Assembly (NCBI RefSeq): GCF_018613695.1
Contig: NZ_JAGGPR010000003.1
Span: 62,001-126,000 of the forward strand
Source: Arthrobacter sp. ISL-95
GTDB taxonomy: Bacteria; Actinomycetota; Actinomycetes; Actinomycetales; Micrococcaceae
DNA length: 64,000 nt
Reading direction: 5' to 3'
Shown: positions 41,077-50,349 of the stretch, piece after piece
How positions within the stretch are numbered: the first letter of the stretch is position 1
Layout of the letters: each line of letters begins with the position of its first letter
Position numbers and translations under genes: made by a program
The notes under the pieces: generated by a model
What the model was told of the DNA's origin: nothing
The model's database searches: none
The model's input: only the letters and a program-made list of their open reading frames with translations

Positions 41077-41634
41077 ATGGCCGGGACCACTAACAAGGCA
41101 GGCAAAAGCACCGACTACGCGTTCGTCACTGTGTGGCGCGTGGCGGGCGCACGTCAGGAAGTGCTGGATATCCTCGGCGACGCAGGCGCCCTCAGGCAAT
41201 GGTGGCCCTCCGTCTACCTCACTGTGACGCCAATAGCCCAAGGTGGCCCGGATGGCGTGGGTGCAAGCTTCGGCCTGCACACCAAAGGCTGGCTCCCCTA
41301 CACGCTCAAGTGGCAGCTAACAGTCACAGAACCCGTAACCTTGGACGGCTTCGCGCTCACGGCCAAAGGGGATCTCAACGGCACGGGCCGCTGGACCTTT
41401 GAGCCTGACGGACCCGAAGTGGTCATCACCTACGACTGGCGGGTCAGTGCAGCCAAGCCTTTGCTTCGCCGCCTGAGTTGGCTCCTCAAACCGGCGTTCT
41501 CTGCCAATCATCACTGGGCCATGGCACGCGGTGAGGAGAGCCTGAAACTTGAGCTCCGGCGTCGACGGTCCGGATCCGCCACAAACATCCCGGCGCCGCC
41601 GAAGCCAACGTTTGTCCGGTCCTTGAAGGGGTAA
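41077..41634 (+). CDS. SRPBCC-fold (polyketide cyclase/lipid-transport-like) protein
   Basis: A 185-residue protein with START/SRPBCC pattern: VWRVAGARQEVLDILGDAGALRQWWPSV at the start, a Trp-rich strand core and a terminal helix (HHWAMARGEESLKLEL). Such folds bind hydrophobic ligands. CGGAGGC precedes the ATG. The ligand is unknown; no operon partner is evident. Confidence 0.85.
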   Translation: MAGTTNKAGKSTDYAFVTVWRVAGARQEVLDILGDAGALRQWWPSVYLTVTPIAQGGPDGVGASFGLHTKGWLPYTLKWQLTVTEPVTLDGFALTAKGDLNGTGRWTFEPDGPEVVITYDWRVSAAKPLLRRLSWLLKPAFSANHHWAMARGEESLKLELRRRRSGSATNIPAPPKPTFVRSLKG

Positions 41635-41737
41635 GCCGAACTATCCACATACGGACCCATCCGGGTCCTGCCTGGCACCGAACTCCCGATAGAATCAAGA
41701 CGCCGATCAATCAGCAGCCACAGATGAGGGAGGACCC

Positions 41738-42358
41738 GTGCGCACATCGCAGACCCGGGCACCCTTTCATGCGTTGCGGTCGGGCGCCATCTCGATTGTG
41801 GTGGTTCTTCTCGCCGCAGCGGCCCACCTTGTGGGCGGCGGAGAACTTCCCACAACACCGGTACTCCTGGCGCTCGTCGCGCTGACGGCCCTGGCTGCCA
41901 CGCTCGCCACCAGGTTCAAGCTGAATCTTGTCACCATGGCCGGGATCCTGGGCGCGGGACAGCTGGCGCTTCACGAAGCTTTCACAGCCTTGGGCCCTAT
42001 ATCGGCCAGTGTTCAGGAAACAAGGCACCACCTCGCCGCTGAACCCTTAAGCTCCGGGCTGGACATCGCGGCTACGCATACCCACGAGCTCGGCACAGCC
42101 TTCGGCATCATGATGTTCGTGGGCCACGTCATTGCCACCGTTGCTACTGCGGTGGTCCTGGCCAAGGGCGAAGCTGCTTTGTGGCAACTGGCCGCCTGGC
42201 TTCGGCCACTGCTCACCCTGCCCACCTTGGTGTTCAGGCCCGACGCCGGCGCCTCGCCTGTCGCGGCGGGCGCGCCTGACGTCTTTATCCCCCGCCCCTG
42301 GCGGAACCTTAGGCAAGACAGGCGCCGCGGACCGCCCGCCGTCGTCGTACTTCCTTAG
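41738..42358 (+). CDS. Membrane protein with His-rich loop, upstream of a YcnI-like gene
   Basis: A 206-residue protein with about five hydrophobic segments. A loop between the third and fourth contains ETRHH and THTHELG, and other membrane-near His lie at LALHEAF and FVGHVIA. These could bind copper. GTG start with GAGGGAGG upstream. The 124-base gap to the YcnI-like gene lacks an obvious terminator. I recognise no named family; a copper-transfer partner is an inference from context. Confidence 0.75.
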   Translation: MRTSQTRAPFHALRSGAISIVVVLLAAAAHLVGGGELPTTPVLLALVALTALAATLATRFKLNLVTMAGILGAGQLALHEAFTALGPISASVQETRHHLAAEPLSSGLDIAATHTHELGTAFGIMMFVGHVIATVATAVVLAKGEAALWQLAAWLRPLLTLPTLVFRPDAGASPVAAGAPDVFIPRPWRNLRQDRRRGPPAVVVLP

Positions 42359-42481
42359 TTCCGCCCGGCACCTTCCGCGCGCAAGAAATCGCGCGCTGCA
42401 ACAGCACAGCCTTTGCATGGTGACGGGCCTCAAACCCCTACCCCGCGCCGCAAAATCCGGCGCTCCCGAAAGGCACTTCCC

Positions 42482-43216
42482 ATGAAATCCCTCATTCGCC
42501 GCACTCTTTCTGCTACCGCTGTCGCTGGTGGAACAGCCGCCCTGATGATGGCCGGTATCGCAGGTGCATCGGCTCACGTTGGCGTCGACCCGAACAAGAC
42601 TGCAGCAAACTCCTACGCACTGTTGACGTTCAGCGTTCCTCACGGTTGCGGCACGTCCGGAACCACCAAGGTTGCCATCAGCCTCCCCGAGGAACTGACC
42701 GACGCGACCCCCACCGTGAACCCGAACTGGACCGTGGAGAAGGTGACGGAGAATCTCGCCGAGCCCAAGAAGCTGGAAGATGGCACATCCATCACCAAGC
42801 GCACCAGCCAGATCGTGTACACCGCAAAGGCCCCACTGGACCCTCACATGCGCGATGCCTTGGTTCTCTCGGTGAAGTTGCCCGATGCCGCCGGCAAGAC
42901 CATCTACTTCCCCACTTTCCAGACCTGCGAAACGGGCAAGACGGATTGGATCGAGATCCCCAAGGACGGCCAGAGCGAGGATGACTTGAAGTCACCCGCA
43001 CCGGCGATCGCCATCACCCCGGCGGACGCCGCGGGAGACCACCACGCCGCGGCTGCTGAGTCCACCGAACAAGCCTCCGCTGTGACCGACGACGGCTCGC
43101 AGGCGCGTAGCTGGGCGGGTCTGATCGCAGGCATCGCTGGCTTGGGGCTGGGCGGCGCTGCGTTCTTCCGCAGCCGCTCCGCCAAACCGGCAGTGGCCAA
43201 AGCAGACAATAAGTAG
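42482..43216 (+). CDS. YcnI-like copper-binding protein (DUF1775)
   Basis: A 244-residue exported, membrane-tethered protein. The signal peptide ends at GASA, leaving mature N-terminal HVGVDPNKT; DUF1775 proteins such as Bacillus subtilis YcnI use this N-terminal His and a Trp to bind Cu(II). NPNWTVEKV supplies the typical Trp region. A C-terminal membrane segment plus basic RSRS end anchors the domain. GAAAGG precedes the ATG. A hairpin follows at 43225. Confidence 0.92.
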   Translation: MKSLIRRTLSATAVAGGTAALMMAGIAGASAHVGVDPNKTAANSYALLTFSVPHGCGTSGTTKVAISLPEELTDATPTVNPNWTVEKVTENLAEPKKLEDGTSITKRTSQIVYTAKAPLDPHMRDALVLSVKLPDAAGKTIYFPTFQTCETGKTDWIEIPKDGQSEDDLKSPAPAIAITPADAAGDHHAAAAESTEQASAVTDDGSQARSWAGLIAGIAGLGLGGAAFFRSRSAKPAVAKADNK

Positions 43217-43224
43217 TTGACGCC

Positions 43225-43263
43225 GGATTGGCGCCCGGAAGATCACAATCCGGGCGCCAATCC
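43225..43263 (+). terminator. Hairpin after the YcnI-like gene
   Basis: A perfect 14-bp stem GGATTGGCGCCCGG/CCGGGCGCCAATCC with an 11-base loop, eight bases after the stop. No T-run, so it may be a Rho-assisted end. Confidence 0.8.
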
Positions 43264-43320
43264 GCACTCATGGCCGTGGCTGAATTGACTCGGATCAGGG
43301 CCGGGGCAAGGCTGGTGCCC

Positions 43321-43977
43321 ATGTGGACTCAGCGCATCAAAACCGGTCTTGTGACGACGACGGCAGCCGCTGCGCTGCTGCTTCTTGCTGCTTGTGGGCC
43401 AAGCCCCAGCCCGTCGGGAACCAGCAGTGCCCCGCCAACCTCCTCGACGCCGTCGGCCTCGTCACCCTCGGCCTCAGCGACGTCGAACCCGCCTTCTCCA
43501 ACAGCCACGACGTCGCCATCCCCCTCGGCGACAGCAACCTCCGCTGCACCCGCAGCACCCGCGCTGTGCAAGGCGGCATCCCTCACCGCGGCAACCGACG
43601 CGACCGGTGGCGGTGCGGCCGGAAGCATCTATGAGAAGTTGATCCTGACCAACTCCGGCAGCACCCCTTGCATCCTGGAGGGCTTCGCGGGAGTCTCCCT
43701 GACTGCCGACGCCAACGGTGAACCGATCGGTGAACCAGCCACGCGCGAAACCACAACCCCGGTGACCAAAATCGAACTGGCCCCAGGGAAGTCGGCGTGG
43801 GCCGAAATCCGCTACACGCAGGCCGGCAACTACGGCGACTGCACTAAGACCCCTGCAGCCGGTTTCCGGATCTACCCGCCGAATGACACGGCGTCACTGT
43901 TCATCCCGGAGCCGCACGATGCCTGCAGCAACGCCGGCATCAAGCTTCTGACCATCACGGCTTTCCAGGCAGTCTGA
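43321..43977 (+). CDS. DUF4232 lipoprotein with Ser/Thr/Pro-rich spacer
   Basis: A 218-residue lipoprotein: signal peptide, lipobox LLLLAACG (about residues 24-27), a ~55-residue Ser/Thr/Pro/Ala spacer that would project it through the wall, and a C-terminal DUF4232 beta-sandwich with Cys pairs (TPCILEGFAGV, YGDCTKTP, DACSNAGIK). The function of DUF4232 is unknown. Confidence 0.88.
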   Translation: MWTQRIKTGLVTTTAAAALLLLAACGPSPSPSGTSSAPPTSSTPSASSPSASATSNPPSPTATTSPSPSATATSAAPAAPALCKAASLTAATDATGGGAAGSIYEKLILTNSGSTPCILEGFAGVSLTADANGEPIGEPATRETTTPVTKIELAPGKSAWAEIRYTQAGNYGDCTKTPAAGFRIYPPNDTASLFIPEPHDACSNAGIKLLTITAFQAV

Positions 43978-43984
43978 CCGTCTT

Positions 43985-44019
43985 CCCACGGCTCCGGCTT
44001 ATTCTGTCGGAGCCGTGGG
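43985..44019. terminator. Hairpin between DUF4232 and lhr
   Basis: A perfect 12-bp stem CCCACGGCTCCG/CGGAGCCGTGGG with an 11-base loop. Its right arm covers an in-frame GTG (44015), favouring the ATG at 44033 as the lhr start. Confidence 0.78.
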
Positions 44020-44032
44020 GCATGATGGAGGG

Positions 44033-47000
44033 ATGCAGGAGCCGCAGGCGTCGGATGGCGCTATCAGCCGTTTCAGCCGGGCAACCAGGGAATGGTTCCT
44101 CGGCGCTTTTTCCGAGCCCACACCCGCGCAGGATGGCGCGTGGAACGCGATCTCCTCAGGCTCCCATGCCTTGGTGGTGGCTCCTACAGGTTCCGGCAAA
44201 ACCCTTGCTGCTTTCCTGTGGGCCCTCGATCGCCTCCATTCCACGCCCAGTGACACGCTGCCGGGTCTTGAAAGTGTCCCGGCCAACGGCAAGGGCCGGG
44301 CCAAGCGCCCCAAAACCAAGACGCGCGTCCTCTATATTTCGCCACTGAAGGCACTGGGCGTGGATGTGGAGCGAAACCTCCGCGCACCCCTGATCGGCAT
44401 CACCCAAACTGCCAAACGTTTAGGGCTCCCCGCACCACTGGTGACCGTCGGCGTCCGTTCAGGAGATACGACGGCGGCCGATCGCCGCACGCTGTTGACC
44501 AACCCGCCGGATATCCTCATCACTACTCCGGAATCCCTGTTCCTCATGCTGACGTCCCGCGCCCGGGAAACGCTCAGCGAAGTGGACACCATCATCATCG
44601 ATGAAGTGCATGCTGTGGCCGGCACCAAGCGTGGCGCACACTTGGCCGTATCCCTTGAGCGGTTGGATGCGCTGCTTCCCAAACCCGCCCAGCGGATCGG
44701 TCTCTCGGCCACGGTCCAGCCGCGCGAGCTGGTGGCCCAATTCCTGGCTGGCCAGGCTCCGGTGGAAATTGTGGCTCCGCCATCCAAGAAGAACTGGAAC
44801 CTCACGGTCACGGTCCCTGTGGAAGATATGTCTGACCTGCAGGGTGCTGCCGGCGCATTCGACTCGGGGCCGGCGTCCGGTCTGCAGCCCCAGGCATCCA
44901 TCTGGCCGCATGTAGAGGAGCAGATCGTGGATCTGGTCCTGTCCAAGCAGTCAACTATTGTCTTCGCCAATTCCCGTCGGCTGGCGGAACGCCTCACCGC
45001 CCGGCTCAACGAGATCTACGCCGAACGCCAGTTGATGGCGGTGGGCGGTAGCGAGTGGGCCGCTCCTGACGCGGCCCCTGAAGCGAACATCGGGGTCCCT
45101 GTCTCCACGGCCACTCCCGCCCACATGATGGCTCAGGCCGGAAGCACTACCGGCGCTGATCCTGTGCTGGCGCGTGCACACCACGGCTCAGTGTCCAAGG
45201 ATCAGCGGGCCATGATCGAGGACGACCTCAAGTCCGGCAGGCTCCGCTGTGTGGTTGCAACATCGTCCCTGGAACTGGGCATCGATATGGGCGCGGTGGA
45301 CCTGGTGGTCCAAGTGGAATCGCCCCCGTCTGTAGCCAGTGGTCTGCAGCGCGTTGGACGTGCCGGACACCAAGTTGGCGAGATCTCCGAGGGTGTCCTG
45401 TTCCCCAAGCACCGGGCTGACCTCCTCCACACCAGCGTCACCGTTGAGCGCATGCTCAGTGGGCAGATTGAGCGATTGAGCATCCCGGCCAACCCACTGG
45501 ACATTCTGGCCCAGCAAACAGTGGCCGCCACGGCCTTGGGCAGCATTGATGTTGAGGACTGGTTCAGCACTGTCCGTCGTTCAGCGCCGTTTGCGAGCCT
45601 GCCCCGCTCAGCGTTCGAGGCCACCCTGGACCTCCTGGCCGGCAGATACCCTTCGGACGAATTTGCCGAACTGCGGCCCCGCATCATCTGGGACCGGCAC
45701 GCAGGAACCATCGAAGGCAGGCCCGGTGCGCAGCGCTTGGCAGTGACCTCTGGTGGAACCATCCCTGACCGGGGCCTGTTTGGCGTGTACATCATCGGCA
45801 CGGAAGTCGAAGGGTCAGCCTCCCCCGGAAACACAGACGGATCCGAGCCCACTGCTTCCGCCCGTGCTGCCAAGGGAGGACGCCGCGTTGGCGAACTCGA
45901 CGAAGAGATGGTTTACGAATCCCGGGTGGGAGATGTGTTCGCACTCGGTGCCACCAGTTGGAAGATCGAGGACATCACCCACGATCGCGTGCTGGTCTCC
46001 CCCGCATTTGGGCAACCCGGCAAGCTTCCTTTCTGGAAAGGCGATTCCCTCGGCAGGCCCGTGGATCTGGGCCGTGCACTGGGCGCCTTCATCCGGGAAC
46101 TGTCGGCCGCGGATGAGGGCCCTGCCATGGAACGCTGCCAGGCCAGCGGGTTGGACGCCTTCGCTGCAAGCAACCTGATCCAGTACCTCAGGGAGCAGAA
46201 AGAAGCCACGGAGATTGTCCCCAGCGACCGAACCTTGGTGGTGGAACGGTTCCACGACGAACTCGGCGATTGGCGCGTAGTCCTCCACAGCCCGTTCGGC
46301 ATGCCTGTTCACGCCCCGTGGGCACTTGCTGTGGGCCAGCGCCTGCACCAGCGCTACGGCTTGGACGGATCGGCCATGGCAGCCGACGACGGAATTGTGC
46401 TGCGGGTGCCCATGATGGAAGATGAGCCACCCGGCGCCGAGCTATTTCTCTTCGACCCGGAGGAACTCGAACAAATCGTCACCGCTGAAGTAGGCGGCAG
46501 CGCCCTGTTCGCATCCCGGTTCCGCGAGTGCGCCGCCCGTGCGTTGCTTCTCCCCCGGCAGAATCCGGCCAAGCGTCAGCCTTTGTGGCAGCAACGCCAA
46601 CGGTCTGCCCAATTACTGGATGTCGCCCGGAAGTATCCTTCGTTCCCCATCGTGCTCGAAACAGTGCGGGAATGCTTGCAGGATGTTTACGATCTTCCCG
46701 CGCTCAAAGACATTGCGGCATCTGTGGAGCGCCGGGAACTGAGGATCGTGGAGACCACCACCCAGCAGCCCTCCCCTTTCGCGAAGTCCCTGCTATTCGG
46801 GTACGTGGCGCAATTCCTCTACGAGGGCGATTCCCCCTTGGCGGAGCGCCGGGCTGCCGCCTTGGCCCTGGACTCCACGCTCCTCAACGAACTCCTGGGC
46901 CGCGTGGAACTGCGCGAACTTCTGGATGCCGAGGTCATCGACTCAACGGAATTGGAGCTGCAGCGCCTCAGACCGGACCGACGTGTTCGTGGCATGGAAG

Positions 47001-48970
47001 GCGTGGCCGATCTCCTGCGGCTGCTGGGCCCGCTCAACGTTGAAGAAGTAGCCGAGCGGCTCCAAGGTCTTGAGCAAACTGAGAGCCTGGAACACCTCGA
47101 TGAGACCCCGCCGGCCGCCCATGGCAGTGCCGAGGACGCAGGGTCACACCTCGCGGCATTGCAGAAAGCCAACCGCTCACTGAAGGTCACCATCGGCGGC
47201 GTCGAGCGTTTTGCTGCCATTGAGGACGCGGCACGTCTCCGCGACGCAATCGGCGTTCCGCTGCCCATGGGTGTGCCCCTGGCCTTCATTGAGCCTGTCA
47301 CTGATCCTTTGGGCGACCTTGTTTCCCGGTACGCGCGAACCCATGGCCCCTTCACTGCCGCTGAGGCTGCGGCGAGGCTGGGGCTTGGCGTCGCGGTAGT
47401 CAACACGGCCTTGAAACGGCTCGCTGACGACGGTCGCGTGGTGGAAGGCGAATTCCGCCCCCACGCGGTGGCCGAGCAGCCTTCGGAGGCAGCCGACGCA
47501 GCGCTCATGACCATAGACGCTCCACCGTCCAGCGAGTGGTGTGACGCTGAGGTTCTGCGGAAACTGCGGCGTCGTTCGCTCGCTGCGCTGCGGGCCGAAG
47601 TGGAGCCCGTGGACACGGCCGCCTACGGTCGGTTCCTGCCGGCTTGGCAGAACGTGACTGCGCCGGGTAAGTCCCGAAGCCAGGCATTGCGGGGGCTGGA
47701 CGGCATCATCACGGCAGTGGACCAACTATCCGGTGTGCCCATCCCGGCATCCGCGTGGGAACCCCTGGTGCTCGCGAGCAGGGTGGCGGACTACAAACCG
47801 GCCATGCTGGACGAACTCATGGCAGCCGGCGAACTTCTCTGGTCGGGGGCCGGGTCTCTGCCGGGGAACGACGGTTGGATCAGCCTCCATGTGGCCGATT
47901 CCGCTGAGCTGACGCTCAACCCGGATCCCGAATTCGAACCCGGCGACGCCCAGCAGCGGCTCTTGGAACACTTCAGTGCAGGTGGTGGCTACTTCTTCCG
48001 GCAACTCACGGACGTGGCCGGCGGTATGGATGCGGTGTTGAGCGACGACGCCGTGGTTTCTGCCCTCTGGGACCTCGTCTGGGCCGGCCGGGTGACAGGC
48101 GATACTTTTGCTCCGGTGAGGGCCATGATCGCCGGCGGGAAGACCGCGCACCGGCAAGTAGCCAAGGCGCCGAGGGCCCGGGCCCCACGCATGAGCAGGC
48201 TGGGCCGTTCCCATGGGACGGGGTTGTTGGGCTCTCCCGGGCTAACGGGTGGTCGTTACGGCTCAGTGACAGGCGGCATTGCTCCTGCCCCGCCGTCGGC
48301 CGTGGGCCGCTGGTCAGCGCTTCCCGCGCCGGAATTGGACCCCACTATCCACGCCCGCGGCACCGCTGAGCTTCTACTGGACCGCTACGGCGTGGTCACC
48401 CGCGGATCGGTCATGGCAGAGAACATCATCGGCGGATTCGGGCTCATGTACAAAGTCCTGGCCCGTTTGGAGGAGGCCGGCCGTTGCCGCCGCGGTTACT
48501 TCATTGAGCATTTGGGAGCCGCCCAGTTCGCCGTCCCGGCTACGGTGGACCGCCTTAGATCCTTCACTGAGGATGCGCGCATCTCAAAAGCCGAACCGTC
48601 CGCGCTTGCCCTTGCCGCGACTGACCCCGCCAACCCTTACGGCGCTGCTCTTCCGTGGCCTGCTCTTTCTGTCGACGCCGGTTCCGGCCACCGTCCCGGG
48701 CGTAAGGCCGGAGCGTTGGTGGTGATGGTCGACGGCGCGTTGGTCCTTTACGTCGAACGCGGCGGCAAGACTCTGCTTACCTTCAGCCAGGACGACGCAG
48801 TGCTGACCGTTGCGGCACAGGCACTGGTAGATGTGGTGCGCCGCGGTGCCGTGGACAAACTTTTCATGGAGAAGGTCAACGGCCACGATCTCCTGGAAAC
48901 TCCGATCGCCGTTGCCCTCGCGGCCGCGGGGGCCTACTCCACTCCGAAGGGACTCCGGATCCGTGCCTGA
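44033..48970 (+). CDS. lhr: Lhr-type ATP-dependent DNA helicase
   Basis: About 1645 residues, full length for the long actinobacterial Lhr (superfamily 2, 3'-5' helicase). Walker A APTGSGKT is at about residues 50-57, DEVH (VIIIDEVHAV class) about 190, GLSATVQ follows, then the second RecA domain with VGRAGHQ and a long C-terminal Lhr core. Mycobacterial Lhr unwinds 3'-tailed RNA:DNA hybrids and is induced by DNA damage. The gene overlaps nei2 by eight bases, matching the lhr-nei arrangement in M. tuberculosis (Rv3296-Rv3297). Start: ATG 44033, alternative GTG 44015. Confidence 0.96.
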   Translation: MQEPQASDGAISRFSRATREWFLGAFSEPTPAQDGAWNAISSGSHALVVAPTGSGKTLAAFLWALDRLHSTPSDTLPGLESVPANGKGRAKRPKTKTRVLYISPLKALGVDVERNLRAPLIGITQTAKRLGLPAPLVTVGVRSGDTTAADRRTLLTNPPDILITTPESLFLMLTSRARETLSEVDTIIIDEVHAVAGTKRGAHLAVSLERLDALLPKPAQRIGLSATVQPRELVAQFLAGQAPVEIVAPPSKKNWNLTVTVPVEDMSDLQGAAGAFDSGPASGLQPQASIWPHVEEQIVDLVLSKQSTIVFANSRRLAERLTARLNEIYAERQLMAVGGSEWAAPDAAPEANIGVPVSTATPAHMMAQAGSTTGADPVLARAHHGSVSKDQRAMIEDDLKSGRLRCVVATSSLELGIDMGAVDLVVQVESPPSVASGLQRVGRAGHQVGEISEGVLFPKHRADLLHTSVTVERMLSGQIERLSIPANPLDILAQQTVAATALGSIDVEDWFSTVRRSAPFASLPRSAFEATLDLLAGRYPSDEFAELRPRIIWDRHAGTIEGRPGAQRLAVTSGGTIPDRGLFGVYIIGTEVEGSASPGNTDGSEPTASARAAKGGRRVGELDEEMVYESRVGDVFALGATSWKIEDITHDRVLVSPAFGQPGKLPFWKGDSLGRPVDLGRALGAFIRELSAADEGPAMERCQASGLDAFAASNLIQYLREQKEATEIVPSDRTLVVERFHDELGDWRVVLHSPFGMPVHAPWALAVGQRLHQRYGLDGSAMAADDGIVLRVPMMEDEPPGAELFLFDPEELEQIVTAEVGGSALFASRFRECAARALLLPRQNPAKRQPLWQQRQRSAQLLDVARKYPSFPIVLETVRECLQDVYDLPALKDIAASVERRELRIVETTTQQPSPFAKSLLFGYVAQFLYEGDSPLAERRAAALALDSTLLNELLGRVELRELLDAEVIDSTELELQRLRPDRRVRGMEGVADLLRLLGPLNVEEVAERLQGLEQTESLEHLDETPPAAHGSAEDAGSHLAALQKANRSLKVTIGGVERFAAIEDAARLRDAIGVPLPMGVPLAFIEPVTDPLGDLVSRYARTHGPFTAAEAAARLGLGVAVVNTALKRLADDGRVVEGEFRPHAVAEQPSEAADAALMTIDAPPSSEWCDAEVLRKLRRRSLAALRAEVEPVDTAAYGRFLPAWQNVTAPGKSRSQALRGLDGIITAVDQLSGVPIPASAWEPLVLASRVADYKPAMLDELMAAGELLWSGAGSLPGNDGWISLHVADSAELTLNPDPEFEPGDAQQRLLEHFSAGGGYFFRQLTDVAGGMDAVLSDDAVVSALWDLVWAGRVTGDTFAPVRAMIAGGKTAHRQVAKAPRARAPRMSRLGRSHGTGLLGSPGLTGGRYGSVTGGIAPAPPSAVGRWSALPAPELDPTIHARGTAELLLDRYGVVTRGSVMAENIIGGFGLMYKVLARLEEAGRCRRGYFIEHLGAAQFAVPATVDRLRSFTEDARISKAEPSALALAATDPANPYGAALPWPALSVDAGSGHRPGRKAGALVVMVDGALVLYVERGGKTLLTFSQDDAVLTVAAQALVDVVRRGAVDKLFMEKVNGHDLLETPIAVALAAAGAYSTPKGLRIRA

Positions 48971-49793
48971 AGGCGATTCCATTTGGCGGGCTGCGTCGCG
49001 GCTGAACGAGGCGTTGGCCGGAAAGACCATCAAGGCCTCCGATTTCCGTGTGCCCCGCTTTGCCACCCTGAATCTGGCGGGCTGGACCATGACCGAGGTT
49101 GTTCCCAGGGGCAAGCACCTGCTCATGCGCCTGACTGGACCCGTTGATGAGGAACCCGGCGCCAGTAGGAAACCTCGTTCCCTGACCATCCACTCCCACC
49201 TCAAAATGGAAGGGAACTGGATGATCTACCCGCCAGGAGGTCGCTGGACGAAACCCGGTCACACGGCACGGTGTGTGCTCCGCACGGACTCGGCCGACGC
49301 CGTCGGGTTCTCATTGGGCATCCTGGAGGTGGTGCCCACGGTTGAAGAAGAGAAGATCGTCGGGCACCTCGGGCCGGACCTGCTCGGCCCCGACTGGGAC
49401 GAGGAAGAAGCGTTGCGCAGGCTTCGTGCCGAACCGGACGTCACCGTGGGATTTGCGCTGCTGGACCAACGGAAGCTCGCAGGCATCGGCAATATCTACC
49501 GATGCGAGTCGTGCTATTTGTCCGGCATTCACCCTGCCCTGCCGGTAGGAGAAGTTCCTGACCTTCCCAAGACCGTCAGGGACGCCAAACGCCTCCTCGG
49601 CGAAAATCTGGGCCCCGGGCGGCGGACCACCCTGGGGCCGCGCGCCCTGCGTCCCGGGTATTGGGTGTATGGCCGGGAACGTCAACCCTGCAGGCGCTGT
49701 GGCGCCACCATCCGCCGCGGCCTTCTGGCAGGACCGGACGGTACAGAGGAACGGGACATCTACTTCTGTCCGCGGTGCCAACCGGCCCCCTAG
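48963..49793 (+). CDS. nei2: Formamidopyrimidine/endonuclease VIII-family DNA glycosylase
   Basis: A 276-residue base-excision repair glycosylase/AP lyase. The start PEGD leaves the catalytic N-terminal proline after Met removal, followed by the conserved Glu. LTIHSHLKMEGNW holds the family lysine. The C-terminal zinc finger is intact (CRRC...CPRC). It removes oxidised pyrimidines and nicks the abasic site. The GTG at 48963 overlaps the lhr stop by eight bases. Confidence 0.94.
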   Translation: MPEGDSIWRAASRLNEALAGKTIKASDFRVPRFATLNLAGWTMTEVVPRGKHLLMRLTGPVDEEPGASRKPRSLTIHSHLKMEGNWMIYPPGGRWTKPGHTARCVLRTDSADAVGFSLGILEVVPTVEEEKIVGHLGPDLLGPDWDEEEALRRLRAEPDVTVGFALLDQRKLAGIGNIYRCESCYLSGIHPALPVGEVPDLPKTVRDAKRLLGENLGPGRRTTLGPRALRPGYWVYGRERQPCRRCGATIRRGLLAGPDGTEERDIYFCPRCQPAP

Positions 49794-49913
49794 TCAAAAC
49801 CCCAAAGAACCGGCCGGACCCGGCCACCTAAATGCCAGCCAGGTCCGGCCAACCACCGCCGCGACGGCTGCGCGCGCCTGCCAGTCCGGCCCGCTCAGCA
49901 AGGAGCGACCCCC

Positions 49914-50349
49914 ATGTCCATGCTTTCCCATGCCCCGAATACCACCTCCACAGCGTTGAAATCGGTGGATCTGACCATTACCGGCACCTTGAATGCGACT
50001 ACCGTCCTCGCTACTCGCCAAGCATCCGCGAAAGCCGCCGCGGACGGCCCCATCCTTGTTTTGCTCGATGTCGCTGAGGTGACATCAGTGGGAGCGTCAG
50101 GCGTCGCAGGGCTGCTTGAGGTACTGCACCTGCTCCGATCGCGGGGCGGCGATCTCCGCCTTTTCGGCAGTTCCGACGACCTGGAGGGAACCCGTCTTCA
50201 GGCCCATCTGGGTCACATCGCCCGTATCTACCCAAACCGCCAAGACAGTCGACGGCGGCGCAGCACTCGGGCGGCCACGCGGACTTGCGCCCCGCTCCAG
50301 TTGGCGGAACCTCCTCGGGCGTCGCCGTCGCTCCCTCCGGTGGGGCTGA
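49914..50349 (+). CDS. STAS-domain protein (anti-sigma antagonist type), C-terminus uncertain
   Basis: The first ~105 residues are a STAS domain: VDLTITGTLNATTVLATRQASAK, LDVAEVTSVGASGVAGLLEVL with the phosphorylatable serine/glycine region, and GDLRLFGSSDD. Beyond about 50220 the frame stays open without a stop until 50726, running into the signal-peptide region of the next gene. If one base shift is allowed near 50230, a +1 frame ends at TGA 50347-50349, just where the next GTG lies. The end shown is that reading. A STAS-membrane fusion is the alternative. Confidence 0.65.

Noticed and set aside
44015..44032. GTG at 44015 as the lhr start
   Set aside because: It falls in the right arm of the preceding hairpin and lacks a Shine-Dalgarno; ATG 44033 is kept, though not proven.
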